NCBI GenBank assembly: GCA_937974465.1
Contig: CALJWY010000221.1
Coordinates: forward strand, 1 to 5,306
Reading direction: 5' to 3'
Source: an uncultured Lysobacterales bacterium
GTDB lineage: Bacteria; Pseudomonadota; Gammaproteobacteria; Xanthomonadales; SZUA-36
Length of the DNA: 5,306 bases
The notes below the pieces were generated by a model. That model was not told the DNA's origin, ran no database searches, and saw only the letters and a program-made list of their open reading frames with translations. Both the position numbers and the translations under genes were made by a program. Below are positions 1 to 5,306 of the stretch, piece by piece (positions within the stretch are counted from its first letter, which is position 1; each line of letters starts with the position of its first letter).

Positions 1-720
1 ATTTTTATCCAGCTCAGTTCTGAAGCCTGGAATCATTGCGTTAACACGCGGGTCTTCGCCGGCATAATTCATCATCAGCGGTACGGAAACTTCAGCCGTC
101 TGCTCCGCAGTGAGTGCGCGGCCGTAATACAGAACGCAGGCATCAGCTGCAGGCTCGGATATTGCGCATTGCAAAGAAACGCCGCCGCCATAGCAGAAGC
201 CCACAGAGCCAATTTTGCCGTTGCATTGCTGATGTGACTTCAGGTATGAAATGCCCTTGATCACATCCGCGGTAATGGTGTCCGTATCGGCTGCGCGGAA
301 TGTGTCCCGTGCTTTTTCCTGATCCTCGGGTGCGCCACCGACATAGGACAGACCGTCTGGCGCCAGGGCCAGGTAGCCCTCCAATGCGGCGCGGCGCGCT
401 ACGTCTTCAATGTGGGCATTGAGGCCCCGGTTTTCGTGGATGACCAGAACGCCGGGCAGGGGAGTGCTGATTTCTTTCGGCTTGGCGAAATATCCCCTGA
501 CAAGCCCATGGCTGCCCTCATAATGAATGTAGCCCTGTTCAAGGCGTTGATCAGCGGGGTCAATTTGCTGGCCATGCGCATAATTGGGTTCAATTAGTGC
601 CAGCATCGCGTTGGCAGCAGTCACGCCGCCAGCCAGTCCTGCCAGTTTTCTTAAAAAGGAACGCCTCGGCATATCGCCGTGAATATATTCGTTATATAAC
701 TCGGTAACCCTTGTATCCAT
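1..720 (-). CDS. Tat-exported dienelactone hydrolase family protein, C-terminus cut by the window edge
   Basis: This is an alpha/beta-hydrolase of the dienelactone hydrolase (DLH) family; members hydrolyse lactones or esters with a Cys-Asp-His triad. The 240 visible codons are open to the left edge. Residues 18-27 (PRRSFLRKLA) form a twin-arginine motif, followed by a hydrophobic stretch and a possible cleavage site near AHG (48-50), so the enzyme is probably periplasmic, unlike the classical cytoplasmic DLH. The DLH core is clear: IHENRGL at 94-100, with the glutamate (E96) that pairs with the nucleophile in DLH; APDG at 120-123; GFCYGGG at 174-180, with Cys176 as nucleophile; and GED at 221-223, with Asp223 as the likely triad acid. 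The triad histidine would lie outside the window. ATG at 720 is the first in-frame start, but it has no clear Shine-Dalgarno sequence. The ATG at 672 (residue 17), just before the RR motif, is a possible alternative. The gene is divergent from the TonB receptor gene. The family call is firm; the substrate is unknown. Confidence 0.93.
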   Translation of the reverse strand, partial: MDTRVTELYNEYIHGDMPRRSFLRKLAGLAGGVTAANAMLALIEPNYAHGQQIDPADQRLEQGYIHYEGSHGLVRGYFAKPKEISTPLPGVLVIHENRGLNAHIEDVARRAALEGYLALAPDGLSYVGGAPEDQEKARDTFRAADTDTITADVIKGISYLKSHQQCNGKIGSVGFCYGGGVSLQCAISEPAADACVLYYGRALTAEQTAEVSVPLMMNYAGEDPRVNAMIPGFRTELDKN

Positions 721-754
721 ATCGTCAGGACTCGTGTCGGTTTGCGGTAGCTTA

Positions 755-785
755 AGTATAGGGGACGGGTGGTAGGCAATGTCCA
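755..785 (-). promoter_or_regulatory. Candidate sigma70 promoter for the dienelactone hydrolase gene
   Basis: Read on the minus strand, TGGACA (780-785, 5 of 6 matches to TTGACA) is followed after 19 bp by TATACT (755-760, 5 of 6 matches to TATAAT). Transcription would start near 748, leaving a leader of about 28 nt before the ATG at 720. The spacer is 2 bp longer than ideal. This is inferred by consensus matching only. Confidence 0.42.
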
Positions 786-814
786 GTGACAAGGAAGATT
801 TTTTTGCCTTCAAA

Positions 815-845
815 ATGACATCAAGGTGTTGAATTGTGGTATAAA
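815..845 (+). promoter_or_regulatory. Candidate promoter for the TonB-dependent receptor gene
   Basis: TATAAA at 840-845 is preceded directly by TGG (837-839), giving an extended -10 element (TGnTATAAA). A partial -35, ATGACA at 815-820, sits 19 bp upstream. The start would be near 852, giving a long leader of about 130 nt that contains the palindrome at 948-957. A second -10-like hexamer (TATAAC, 926-931) has no convincing -35 partner. The choice is tentative. Confidence 0.35.
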
Positions 846-947
846 GCCCCGTACAAGAACCGTCCGCGTCTGAATGTGGAAAGTTATTGATTTCACAGTC
901 CGAAATTTGATCATCAGAGCGTGGGTATAACAAGCCGGAACCACCAA

Positions 948-957
948 TAACCGGTTA
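948..957. promoter_or_regulatory. Perfect 10-bp palindrome TAACCGGTTA, possible operator
   Basis: TAACCGGTTA is a perfect inverted repeat without a spacer, ending 26 bp before the receptor start codon. Its position between the divergent genes and just upstream of the ribosome binding site would suit a repressor site. A palindrome of this size can also arise by chance, and no second copy was seen in the window. Confidence 0.25.
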
Positions 958-983
958 AACCTTCTGACCCAAGAGAAATTCAA

Positions 984-3260
984 ATGAACAGCAGTAGAGT
1001 TCTCAGTAATTCTAGGAATATCTTATATCCTACAGTTATTTCAGCATTTATATCTTTTTCCGCAATGGGTGTGGCCTACGCGCAGGACGATGAAGTCAAT
1101 TCAACAGGTGTCCTGGAAGAAGTTATTGTTACGGCAACCAAACGCGAGGAAAGTGCACAGGATGTTGCCCTGTCCATTACAACGTTTAATGGCGAGCAAT
1201 TGAACATGATGGCCTCAGGCGCCGGTGAAGATATCCGATTTTTAAGGGGTAAGGTACCCAGTCTGAATATCGAATCATCCTTTGGCCGTGCGTTCCCGCG
1301 CTTCTATATCCGTGGTTGGGGCAAGACCGATTTTGATATTAATGCCTCGCAACCCGTTTCGCTGGTCTACGACGAAGTGGTGCAGGAAAACCCGATGTTA
1401 AAGGGTTTCCCGATTTTTGATGTGGAGCGTATCGAGGTATTACGTGGACCCCAAGGCACTTTGTTTGGCCGCAACACGCCTGCCGGTATCGTCAAGGTGG
1501 ATTCAGTCAAGCCCGGCCAGGAGTCTGACGGCTACGCTACGGTTTCCTATGGTACGCATGCAAACATGACGCTCGAAGGCGCCATGGGTGGCGCCCTGAG
1601 TGACAGCTGGTCAGCACGTGTTTCAGCCATCTATATGACCCGTGATGACTGGGTGGATAATGGCTATACCGACAAGAAAGACGCACTCGGCGGCTTTGAT
1701 GAGTGGGCGGCCAGGGCACAGCTCGCCTATGACGCCGGTAATGACTTCACCGCATTGATCAGCGCTCATGCACGTAGCCTGGACGGCACAGCACGTCTGT
1801 TCCGCGCCAATATCATTGAGCCCGGTACCAACAGACTGAGCAAGGACAACTACAAGCAGGATAAAATCTGGGTAGATGGCACCAACCAACAGGAAGTAGA
1901 TTCCTGGGGCGCGATGGCACGCCTGGAATGGGACCTGGGCAGGACGACTGTTACGTCTGTTACGGGTTACGAGACAGTCGACGCATTCAGTCGCGGCGAT
2001 ATTGATGGCGGTTATGGCGGTATTTTCGTTATTGGTGAAGGTGGCCCGGGGGCGCTGCCCTTTGATGCAGAATCTGCCGATGGTTTACCGGATCACAGTC
2101 AGTTCACCCAGGAGATACGTTGGTCATCGAACGACTGGGGCAAGCTGGATTGGCAGGCAGGCTTCTTCTATTTTGATGAAGACCTGACCATTGACACCTT
2201 TAACTACGCCACTTTGTTCGGTGGTGGTGTAAATGGAGTTGTGTTGCAGGAACAGCAAACCACCGCCTGGGCTGTATTTGGCGCCATCGATTATGAATTC
2301 TCTGATGTAACGGTAATGAACCTGGGTATGCGTTACTCGGATGACCAGAAAGATTTCAGTGCGGAACGTTTCCTGTCGCCGTTGTCTTTCCTGGGAGTCG
2401 GCCCGATTGGTCCAATTACGACGGATGCGGATGATTCAGAGATTAGCTGGGACCTGAGCCTGACTCACTCTCTGAATGATGACACAAATATCTATGGACG
2501 TGTCGCCAAAGGTTTCCGTGCTCCGGCGATACAGGGTCGATTGCTGTTTGGTGATACCGTATCCGTTGCGGATTCCGAGACATCCATTTCCTGGGAAGCC
2601 GGCGTTAAATCGACATTTGCTGACGGCAGGGCGCGTGCCAACTTCAACGTGTTCTACTACACCGTGGATGATGCGCAGTTAACCGCCGTTGGTGGTGAAG
2701 CCAACTTTAACCAGGTGGTCAATGCTGACAAGGTAACTGGTAAGGGCTTTGAGCTTGATTTCGAAGCACTGCTGACCGAGAACTTCCTGTTTACCACTGG
2801 CATCAGCTATAACGATACGGAAATCAAGGATTCAAACCTGGCCATCGCACCTTGTGGTGCTCCGTTGACACCTTGTACGGTCAAAGATCCTGCCGGCTCT
2901 GTACCCGGTTCGGTCAAGATCGACGGCAACCCGTTACCGCATGCACCGGAATGGCTGGTATTTTCCAGTGGCCGCTGGAGCATGCAAACTGAAAATGGCG
3001 AGTTCTATGTCTATGGCGACCTTTCATATCGTGGCGCAGCCAACTTCTTCCTCTATGAAGCCACGGAATTCCGCGGTAAGGCTCTGACAGAGATTGGTTT
3101 CCGCTCCGGCTATATCTGGGGAAATAGCGAAGTATCCGTCTTTGGACGTAATATCACTGACGAGGAAGTCATCGTCGGCGGTATTGACTTCAATAACCTG
3201 ACAGGCTTTATCAATGAGCCGGCAAGGTGGGGCGTGCAATACCGCTATACGTTTAACTAG
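984..3260 (+). CDS. TonB-dependent outer-membrane receptor
   Basis: This is a complete TonB-dependent receptor (758 residues, a normal length): a gated 22-strand outer-membrane barrel that imports a scarce ligand using energy from TonB-ExbB-ExbD. A Sec signal peptide covers residues 1-33, with cleavage after AYA (31-33). A TonB box, EEVIVTATKR, lies at 45-54. The plug domain runs from about 57 to 175 and carries the conserved RGPQGTLFGRNT (154-165). The barrel follows, with the family landmarks KGFRAP (509-514) and FGRNITDEE (720-728). The mature protein has only two cysteines, C624 and C631, close together in what is probably an extracellular loop and able to form a disulfide. The chain ends in YTFN, so the usual terminal aromatic residue of the last strand is one place in from the end. 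ATG 984 is supported by AAGAGA at 971-976 (7-bp spacing) and by the signal peptide. The gene is divergent from the hydrolase and closed by a strong terminator, so it is probably monocistronic. No long N-terminal extension (STN domain) is present, so sigma/anti-sigma signalling of the FecA type is unlikely. The ligand cannot be told; siderophore, sugar or other organic substrates are all possible. Confidence 0.96.
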   Translation: MNSSRVLSNSRNILYPTVISAFISFSAMGVAYAQDDEVNSTGVLEEVIVTATKREESAQDVALSITTFNGEQLNMMASGAGEDIRFLRGKVPSLNIESSFGRAFPRFYIRGWGKTDFDINASQPVSLVYDEVVQENPMLKGFPIFDVERIEVLRGPQGTLFGRNTPAGIVKVDSVKPGQESDGYATVSYGTHANMTLEGAMGGALSDSWSARVSAIYMTRDDWVDNGYTDKKDALGGFDEWAARAQLAYDAGNDFTALISAHARSLDGTARLFRANIIEPGTNRLSKDNYKQDKIWVDGTNQQEVDSWGAMARLEWDLGRTTVTSVTGYETVDAFSRGDIDGGYGGIFVIGEGGPGALPFDAESADGLPDHSQFTQEIRWSSNDWGKLDWQAGFFYFDEDLTIDTFNYATLFGGGVNGVVLQEQQTTAWAVFGAIDYEFSDVTVMNLGMRYSDDQKDFSAERFLSPLSFLGVGPIGPITTDADDSEISWDLSLTHSLNDDTNIYGRVAKGFRAPAIQGRLLFGDTVSVADSETSISWEAGVKSTFADGRARANFNVFYYTVDDAQLTAVGGEANFNQVVNADKVTGKGFELDFEALLTENFLFTTGISYNDTEIKDSNLAIAPCGAPLTPCTVKDPAGSVPGSVKIDGNPLPHAPEWLVFSSGRWSMQTENGEFYVYGDLSYRGAANFFLYEATEFRGKALTEIGFRSGYIWGNSEVSVFGRNITDEEVIVGGIDFNNLTGFINEPARWGVQYRYTFN

Positions 3261-3284
3261 GCGTCAAGTTTAATTTGGACAAAG

Positions 3285-3312
3285 AAAATGGCCGGGAAAC
3301 CGGCCATTTTTT
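3285..3312. terminator. Strong intrinsic terminator, probably bidirectional
   Basis: A perfect 11-bp stem (AAAATGGCCGG at 3285-3295, CCGGCCATTTT at 3300-3310) is closed by a GAAA tetraloop of the stable GNRA type. A run of six T (3307-3312) lies at the 3' side. It begins 24 bp after the receptor stop codon. On the minus strand the stem ends in TTTT, followed by C and TTT, so it can also end transcripts of the convergent small gene that stops at 3386. No other terminator is seen between the two genes. Confidence 0.9.
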
Positions 3313-3385
3313 ATGCATAGAAAATATATGCGAACAACTTGTTGATGGCTTTTAAGCTTAAGTCCTTGCCGGATACGAACAAAGA

Positions 3386-3706
3386 CTATCCATTGCCTCC
3401 GCCGTCTTTATCTTTATCTTTATCTTTATCGTTTTTACCGGTGCGTGAATCCTGCTTGCAGTCCCGTTTGTCTTTACCCGCGATGCCTTCCTCGTCCCTG
3501 CAGTCACGACGTTCCTCACGGTCATCCGAACGGCCCCGATCGTCCTGCCGGTTATCCCGCCGGTCTTTGGGTCTTGCGGCTAACAGTAAGGCCGGTTGGT
3601 AATCAGCGTTGGATGGTGTATCCCAAGCTTTGTTGGTGCTGGCTTCAATCGAAGTGCTGGCGCAAATTGCTATTACTGCTGATGCTAAAATTACTCGGCT
3701 AATCAT
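3386..3706 (-). CDS. Small exported protein of unknown function with highly charged Asp/Lys/Arg-rich tail
   Basis: This 106-residue protein matches no function I can name. Residues 1-22 look like a Sec signal peptide (MISRVILASAVIAI core, cleavage after IEA), so the product should be periplasmic or secreted. Residues 23-46 are an ordinary linker. From 47 onward the chain is almost entirely D, R, K, E, Q and N: an Arg/Asp-rich block (47-72), two similar cysteine motifs RRDCRDE (67-72) and KRDCKQD (80-86), then a DK repeat (93-101) and a glycine-rich end GGGNG. The tail is probably disordered. The two cysteines (69, 83) could form a disulfide or bind metal, which is speculation. The start at 3706 was chosen over the in-frame ATG at 3742 because GAGGAG (3712-3717) lies 5 bp upstream of it and the signal peptide then begins at its natural position. 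The plus-strand open frames across this region lack both features. The gene converges on the receptor gene. Confidence 0.78.
   Translation of the reverse strand: MISRVILASAVIAICASTSIEASTNKAWDTPSNADYQPALLLAARPKDRRDNRQDDRGRSDDREERRDCRDEEGIAGKDKRDCKQDSRTGKNDKDKDKDKDGGGNG
3405..3430 (-). repeat. Hexanucleotide tandem repeat (GATAAA)4 inside the small charged-protein gene
   Basis: Four exact copies of TTTATC on the plus strand (3407-3430), plus a 2-base partial copy, read GATAAA on the coding strand and encode Asp-Lys four times. Because the unit is six bases, gain or loss of copies would change tail length without shifting the frame. The gene adds a fifth Asp with a different codon (GAC) just after the array. 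Confidence 0.9.
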
Positions 3707-3711
3707 TTCTG

Positions 3712-3717
3712 CTCCTC
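3712..3717 (-). promoter_or_regulatory. Ribosome binding site that fixes the start of the charged-protein gene
   Basis: On the minus strand GAGGAG precedes the ATG at 3706 with a 5-bp gap. The upstream in-frame ATG at 3742 has no such element and would put 12 polar residues before the signal peptide. This favours the shorter protein. Confidence 0.75.
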
Positions 3718-3794
3718 TATCGGTAAATTTGCCTGTAAACACCTGGATTCAAAACGCGTAACCATGGTGCAACTGGTTCGTGGGTTGTAGGGCG

Positions 3795-3823
3795 ACTATA
3801 CCCATTTTTGGAAACCGTTTGTA
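3795..3823 (-). promoter_or_regulatory. Weak promoter candidate for the charged-protein gene
   Basis: On the minus strand TATAGT (3795-3800) matches the -10 consensus at 5 of 6 positions. The hexamer 17 bp upstream, TACAAA (3818-3823), is a poor -35 (3 of 6). The leader would be about 80 nt. The rest of 3743-4032 shows no gene, RNA or strong hairpin apart from the plus-strand promoter candidate at 3907-3934. Confidence 0.22.
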
Positions 3824-3906
3824 GCTAATGCGGCTGTTGGTCCAGGCGCAAGGCAGCAGTTCCCTGGGGTGAGTTCATTGGTTTTTGTTTACCCGGGATT
3901 ATCGGT

Positions 3907-3934
3907 TTGGCACGCAAAAACTGCAGAATAATAT
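3907..3934 (+). promoter_or_regulatory. Candidate promoter for the 145-residue exported protein gene
   Basis: TTGGCA (3907-3912, 5 of 6 to the -35 consensus) is followed after 16 bp by TAATAT (3929-3934, 4 of 6 to the -10). Transcription from about 3941 would give a leader of about 90 nt before the ATG at 4033. If real, it rules out translation from the TTG at 3907, which would lie upstream of the transcript. Confidence 0.35.
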
Positions 3935-4022
3935 CGCTCGTATATTTCATGAAAAGGTCATGTTGGTGCTCATGGCTATGGCCGGCAACGCAAAATGTGT
4001 ATCCTTACGTCAGAATTTCAAC

Positions 4023-4026
4023 GGAG
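4023..4026 (+). promoter_or_regulatory. Ribosome binding site that fixes the start of the 145-residue protein
   Basis: GGAG sits 6 bp before ATG 4033. The upstream in-frame starts, TTG 3907 and ATG 3949, have no comparable purine-rich element, so this site decides in favour of the signal-peptide start. Confidence 0.65.
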
Positions 4027-4032
4027 TCTGAA

Positions 4033-4470
4033 ATGAAGCATTTTGGTTTTGTGCTGATGTATTTGTTATTGGCCAGCATGTCTGCGCTTGCAACCTTTGA
4101 TTTGGATGATCCCGCACAGCCCCCGGAATTAGATGAAACCGGTCAGCCTATCGTTGAGGAAGGCGCCAAGCCGTTCTTTTCTGACGGGGCGTCCAAGCAG
4201 GGCTCCGTCACCCTTGGGCAGGGCGACTATCTGAAACTGGTTGTTGGCAACTATGTGCATGGGTTCAAGGAGTTTGATACCTCTGTAAAAACATCGGATG
4301 ATTCCGTGCGTGTCGGTGTTTATTACGCTGGTGGCGCACAGGGCAGGGAAGGTGCTGAACAACTTGCCGAGCAATTCAGACAAGAGCTGCCGTTAATCCT
4401 TGACGACTATAAATGGGCGAAAGAAGTCACGCTTATCGTCTATGTTTACGACAAGAGCCGGCTCAATTAG
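4033..4470 (+). CDS. Exported protein of unknown function, 145 residues
   Basis: I do not recognise a family. Residues 1-20 are a clear Sec signal peptide (MKHFGFVLMYLLLASMSALA, cut after ALA), so the mature protein of 125 residues is probably periplasmic. It starts with an acidic, proline-containing linker (about 21-45). A compact part with alternating hydrophobic residues follows (SVTLGQGDYLKLVVGNY at 58-74, VRVGVYY at 92-98), then an amphipathic helix (about 107-123) and a last strand VTLIVYVYD (132-140). This suggests a small alpha/beta fold. The mature part has no cysteine, lipobox or obvious catalytic motif. ATG 4033 is chosen because GGAG (4023-4026) lies 6 bp upstream and the signal peptide starts there. 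The reading frame stays open further upstream to a TTG at 3907, but that stretch has no ribosome binding site and would bury the signal. The stop codon lies 6 bp from the stop of the convergent permease gene. Confidence 0.82.
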   Translation: MKHFGFVLMYLLLASMSALATFDLDDPAQPPELDETGQPIVEEGAKPFFSDGASKQGSVTLGQGDYLKLVVGNYVHGFKEFDTSVKTSDDSVRVGVYYAGGAQGREGAEQLAEQFRQELPLILDDYKWAKEVTLIVYVYDKSRLN

Positions 4471-4476
4471 ACGGTC

Positions 4477-5306
4477 TCAGCTTGACCGCAGAACACTGAC
4501 CGGTGAATGTGTCACCACCCTCCAGGTTGCCACCATCCCGCTGGCACCGACGAACACCATGCCCAGCAATGGTCCGGAAAGCCAGATGGTGGGGCTGAAG
4601 TGATATTCCAATTCATAGACATTGACGGCCAGGTGCCAGGCGGCCAGTCCGGCGCCGGTTGAAGCCAGCAGACCGGCAAGAAACCCAATCGCCACAAATT
4701 CAACCACGACACCTGAAAGGACGCGTCTTCTGGATGCGCCCAGTGTACGCAGGATAGCACTTTCAAAACTGCGCTCATCCAGGCTGGATTGCACCGCTGC
4801 CCATAGAACGGCCAGCCCTGCAAATAGCGTGAACAGGAACACGGCCTGCACGGCCATTGACGCTTTGTCCATAACATCACGGACCTGCGTCAGAGAGGCT
4901 TCCAGGTCAATGATGGTCACGCTCGGAAACTGCCGCATAAGCTCAATGACCTTTTTGTCATCCTCAGGTTTTGCATACATGGCCGAGATATAACTTGCCG
5001 GGTAGTCCATCAGCGTTACCGGGGTAAAGATCATGAAAAAATTGGGCCGGAAGGTGTCCCATTCGACGGTTCTGAAACTGGTGACAGTGGCCTTGACGGG
5101 CTCGCCAGCGATATCAAAGCTTATCTCGTCGCCTATTTCTACGCCCAGATCGCGGGCAAAATCTTCCTCAACTGATATTTCATGCTGATCGGTGCCGGCC
5201 TGCCACCATTGGCCCTCTGTCAGTTCGTTACCTAGCTGGATTTCATCGGCAAAGCTGAGGTTGGATTCGCGCTTTGCCCAGCGCTCACCCTGTGGATCTT
5301 CAAATG
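4477..5306 (-). CDS. YbbP-type ABC transporter permease (FtsX domain), C-terminal 275 residues only
   Basis: The gene enters from the right edge without a start, and 275 codons are visible before TGA at 4477-4479. Numbering from the first visible residue, 1-90 are the end of an extracytoplasmic domain (ISVEEDFARDLGVEIGDEI and TVEWDTFRPNFF are typical of the family). Positions 91-140 continue it (PASYISAMY, then VTIIDL). Three membrane segments follow at about 151-172, 199-223 and 240-262. The loop after the first holds the hallmark LDERSFESAILRTLGASRRR of FtsX/MacB-like permeases. The chain ends in SPVSVLRSS, the usual cytoplasmic end. The closest known type is the large YbbP permease (COG3127, about 800 residues), so roughly two thirds of the protein lies outside the window. 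In E. coli YbbP pairs with the ATPase YbbA, with tesA next to them; no partner is visible here. It probably acts in the inner membrane as part of an ABC complex whose substrate is not established from this sequence. The symbol is left blank because only the C-terminus is seen. Confidence 0.93.
   Translation of the reverse strand, partial: FEDPQGERWAKRESNLSFADEIQLGNELTEGQWWQAGTDQHEISVEEDFARDLGVEIGDEISFDIAGEPVKATVTSFRTVEWDTFRPNFFMIFTPVTLMDYPASYISAMYAKPEDDKKVIELMRQFPSVTIIDLEASLTQVRDVMDKASMAVQAVFLFTLFAGLAVLWAAVQSSLDERSFESAILRTLGASRRRVLSGVVVEFVAIGFLAGLLASTGAGLAAWHLAVNVYELEYHFSPTIWLSGPLLGMVFVGASGMVATWRVVTHSPVSVLRSS

Noticed and set aside
926..931. TATAAC as the main -10 of the receptor promoter
   Set aside because: No acceptable -35 lies at 16-18 bp; the TTGATC at 907-912 is only 13 bp away. 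Kept only as a secondary possibility.
1537..1889. Minus-strand open frames inside the receptor gene
   Set aside because: They lie opposite well-conserved plug and barrel coding sequence and show no start signals or recognisable domains.
3405..3430. CRISPR-like or regulatory array
   Set aside because: The units are contiguous 6-mers without spacers and lie inside a coding region; it is a simple sequence repeat.
3660..3676. Possible lipobox around Cys15 of the charged protein
   Set aside because: The residue before the cysteine is Ile, not Gly, Ala or Ser, and the hydrophobic core continues past it, so an ordinary signal peptide is more likely.
3339..3702. Plus-strand open frames opposite the charged-protein gene, including a Ser/Arg-rich one starting at 3339
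   Set aside because: They have no ribosome binding site or signal, and their low-complexity composition is the mirror of the repeat-rich minus-strand gene, which has both GAGGAG and a signal peptide.
3707..3742. Twelve-codon N-terminal extension of the charged protein from ATG 3742
   Set aside because: It has no ribosome binding site and puts a polar stretch before the signal peptide; ATG 3706 has a strong site.
3907..4032. Forty-two-codon extension of the 145-residue protein from TTG 3907 or ATG 3949, with Cys/Trp-rich translation
   Set aside because: No ribosome binding site is present at either start, the predicted promoter overlaps it, and it would bury a clear signal peptide.
3743..4032. 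Small RNA or tRNA in the intergenic stretch
   Set aside because: No cloverleaf, strong hairpin or T-run terminator is visible; only short imperfect inverted repeats occur.
4512..4993. Open frames overlapping the permease on both strands (4622-4993 plus, 4512-4880 minus in another frame)
   Set aside because: They are shadows of the permease, whose own frame has clear family motifs and membrane segments.

Overview
The window looks like chromosomal sequence from a Gram-negative proteobacterium. The evidence is a full-length TonB-dependent outer-membrane receptor, a dienelactone hydrolase with a twin-arginine signal, two small exported proteins with ordinary Sec signals, and the C-terminal part of a YbbP-type (FtsX-domain) inner-membrane permease. 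The style of the receptor and the balanced base composition suggest a free-living, possibly marine gammaproteobacterium. That placement is an inference, and nothing in the window fixes the genus.

Layout from left to right. Positions 1-720 (minus strand) hold the first 240 codons of a Tat-exported dienelactone hydrolase family protein, which runs off the left edge. Positions 721-983 are a divergent promoter region with a promoter candidate for each direction and a perfect 10-bp palindrome close to the receptor start. Positions 984-3260 (plus) encode the complete 758-residue TonB-dependent receptor. A strong terminator hairpin at 3285-3312 follows. It is nearly symmetric, so it probably also serves the convergent small gene at 3386-3706 (minus), which encodes a 106-residue exported, very highly charged protein whose tail comes from a hexanucleotide repeat. 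After about 300 bp of mostly empty intergenic sequence, 4033-4470 (plus) encodes a 145-residue exported protein of unknown function. It converges, with a 6-bp gap, on the 3' end of the permease gene (4477-5306, minus), which runs off the right edge.

How the genes fit together: only the hydrolase/receptor pair has an arrangement that suggests a shared role, namely divergent transcription from one short region, an outer-membrane importer and an exported ester or lactone hydrolase. A shared substrate is a hypothesis, and the receptor's ligand cannot be read from the sequence. The remaining genes look like independent units. No RNA genes, insertion sequences, CRISPR arrays or phage genes were seen. 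I do not see a clearly new multi-gene system here. The least explained items are the two small exported proteins.
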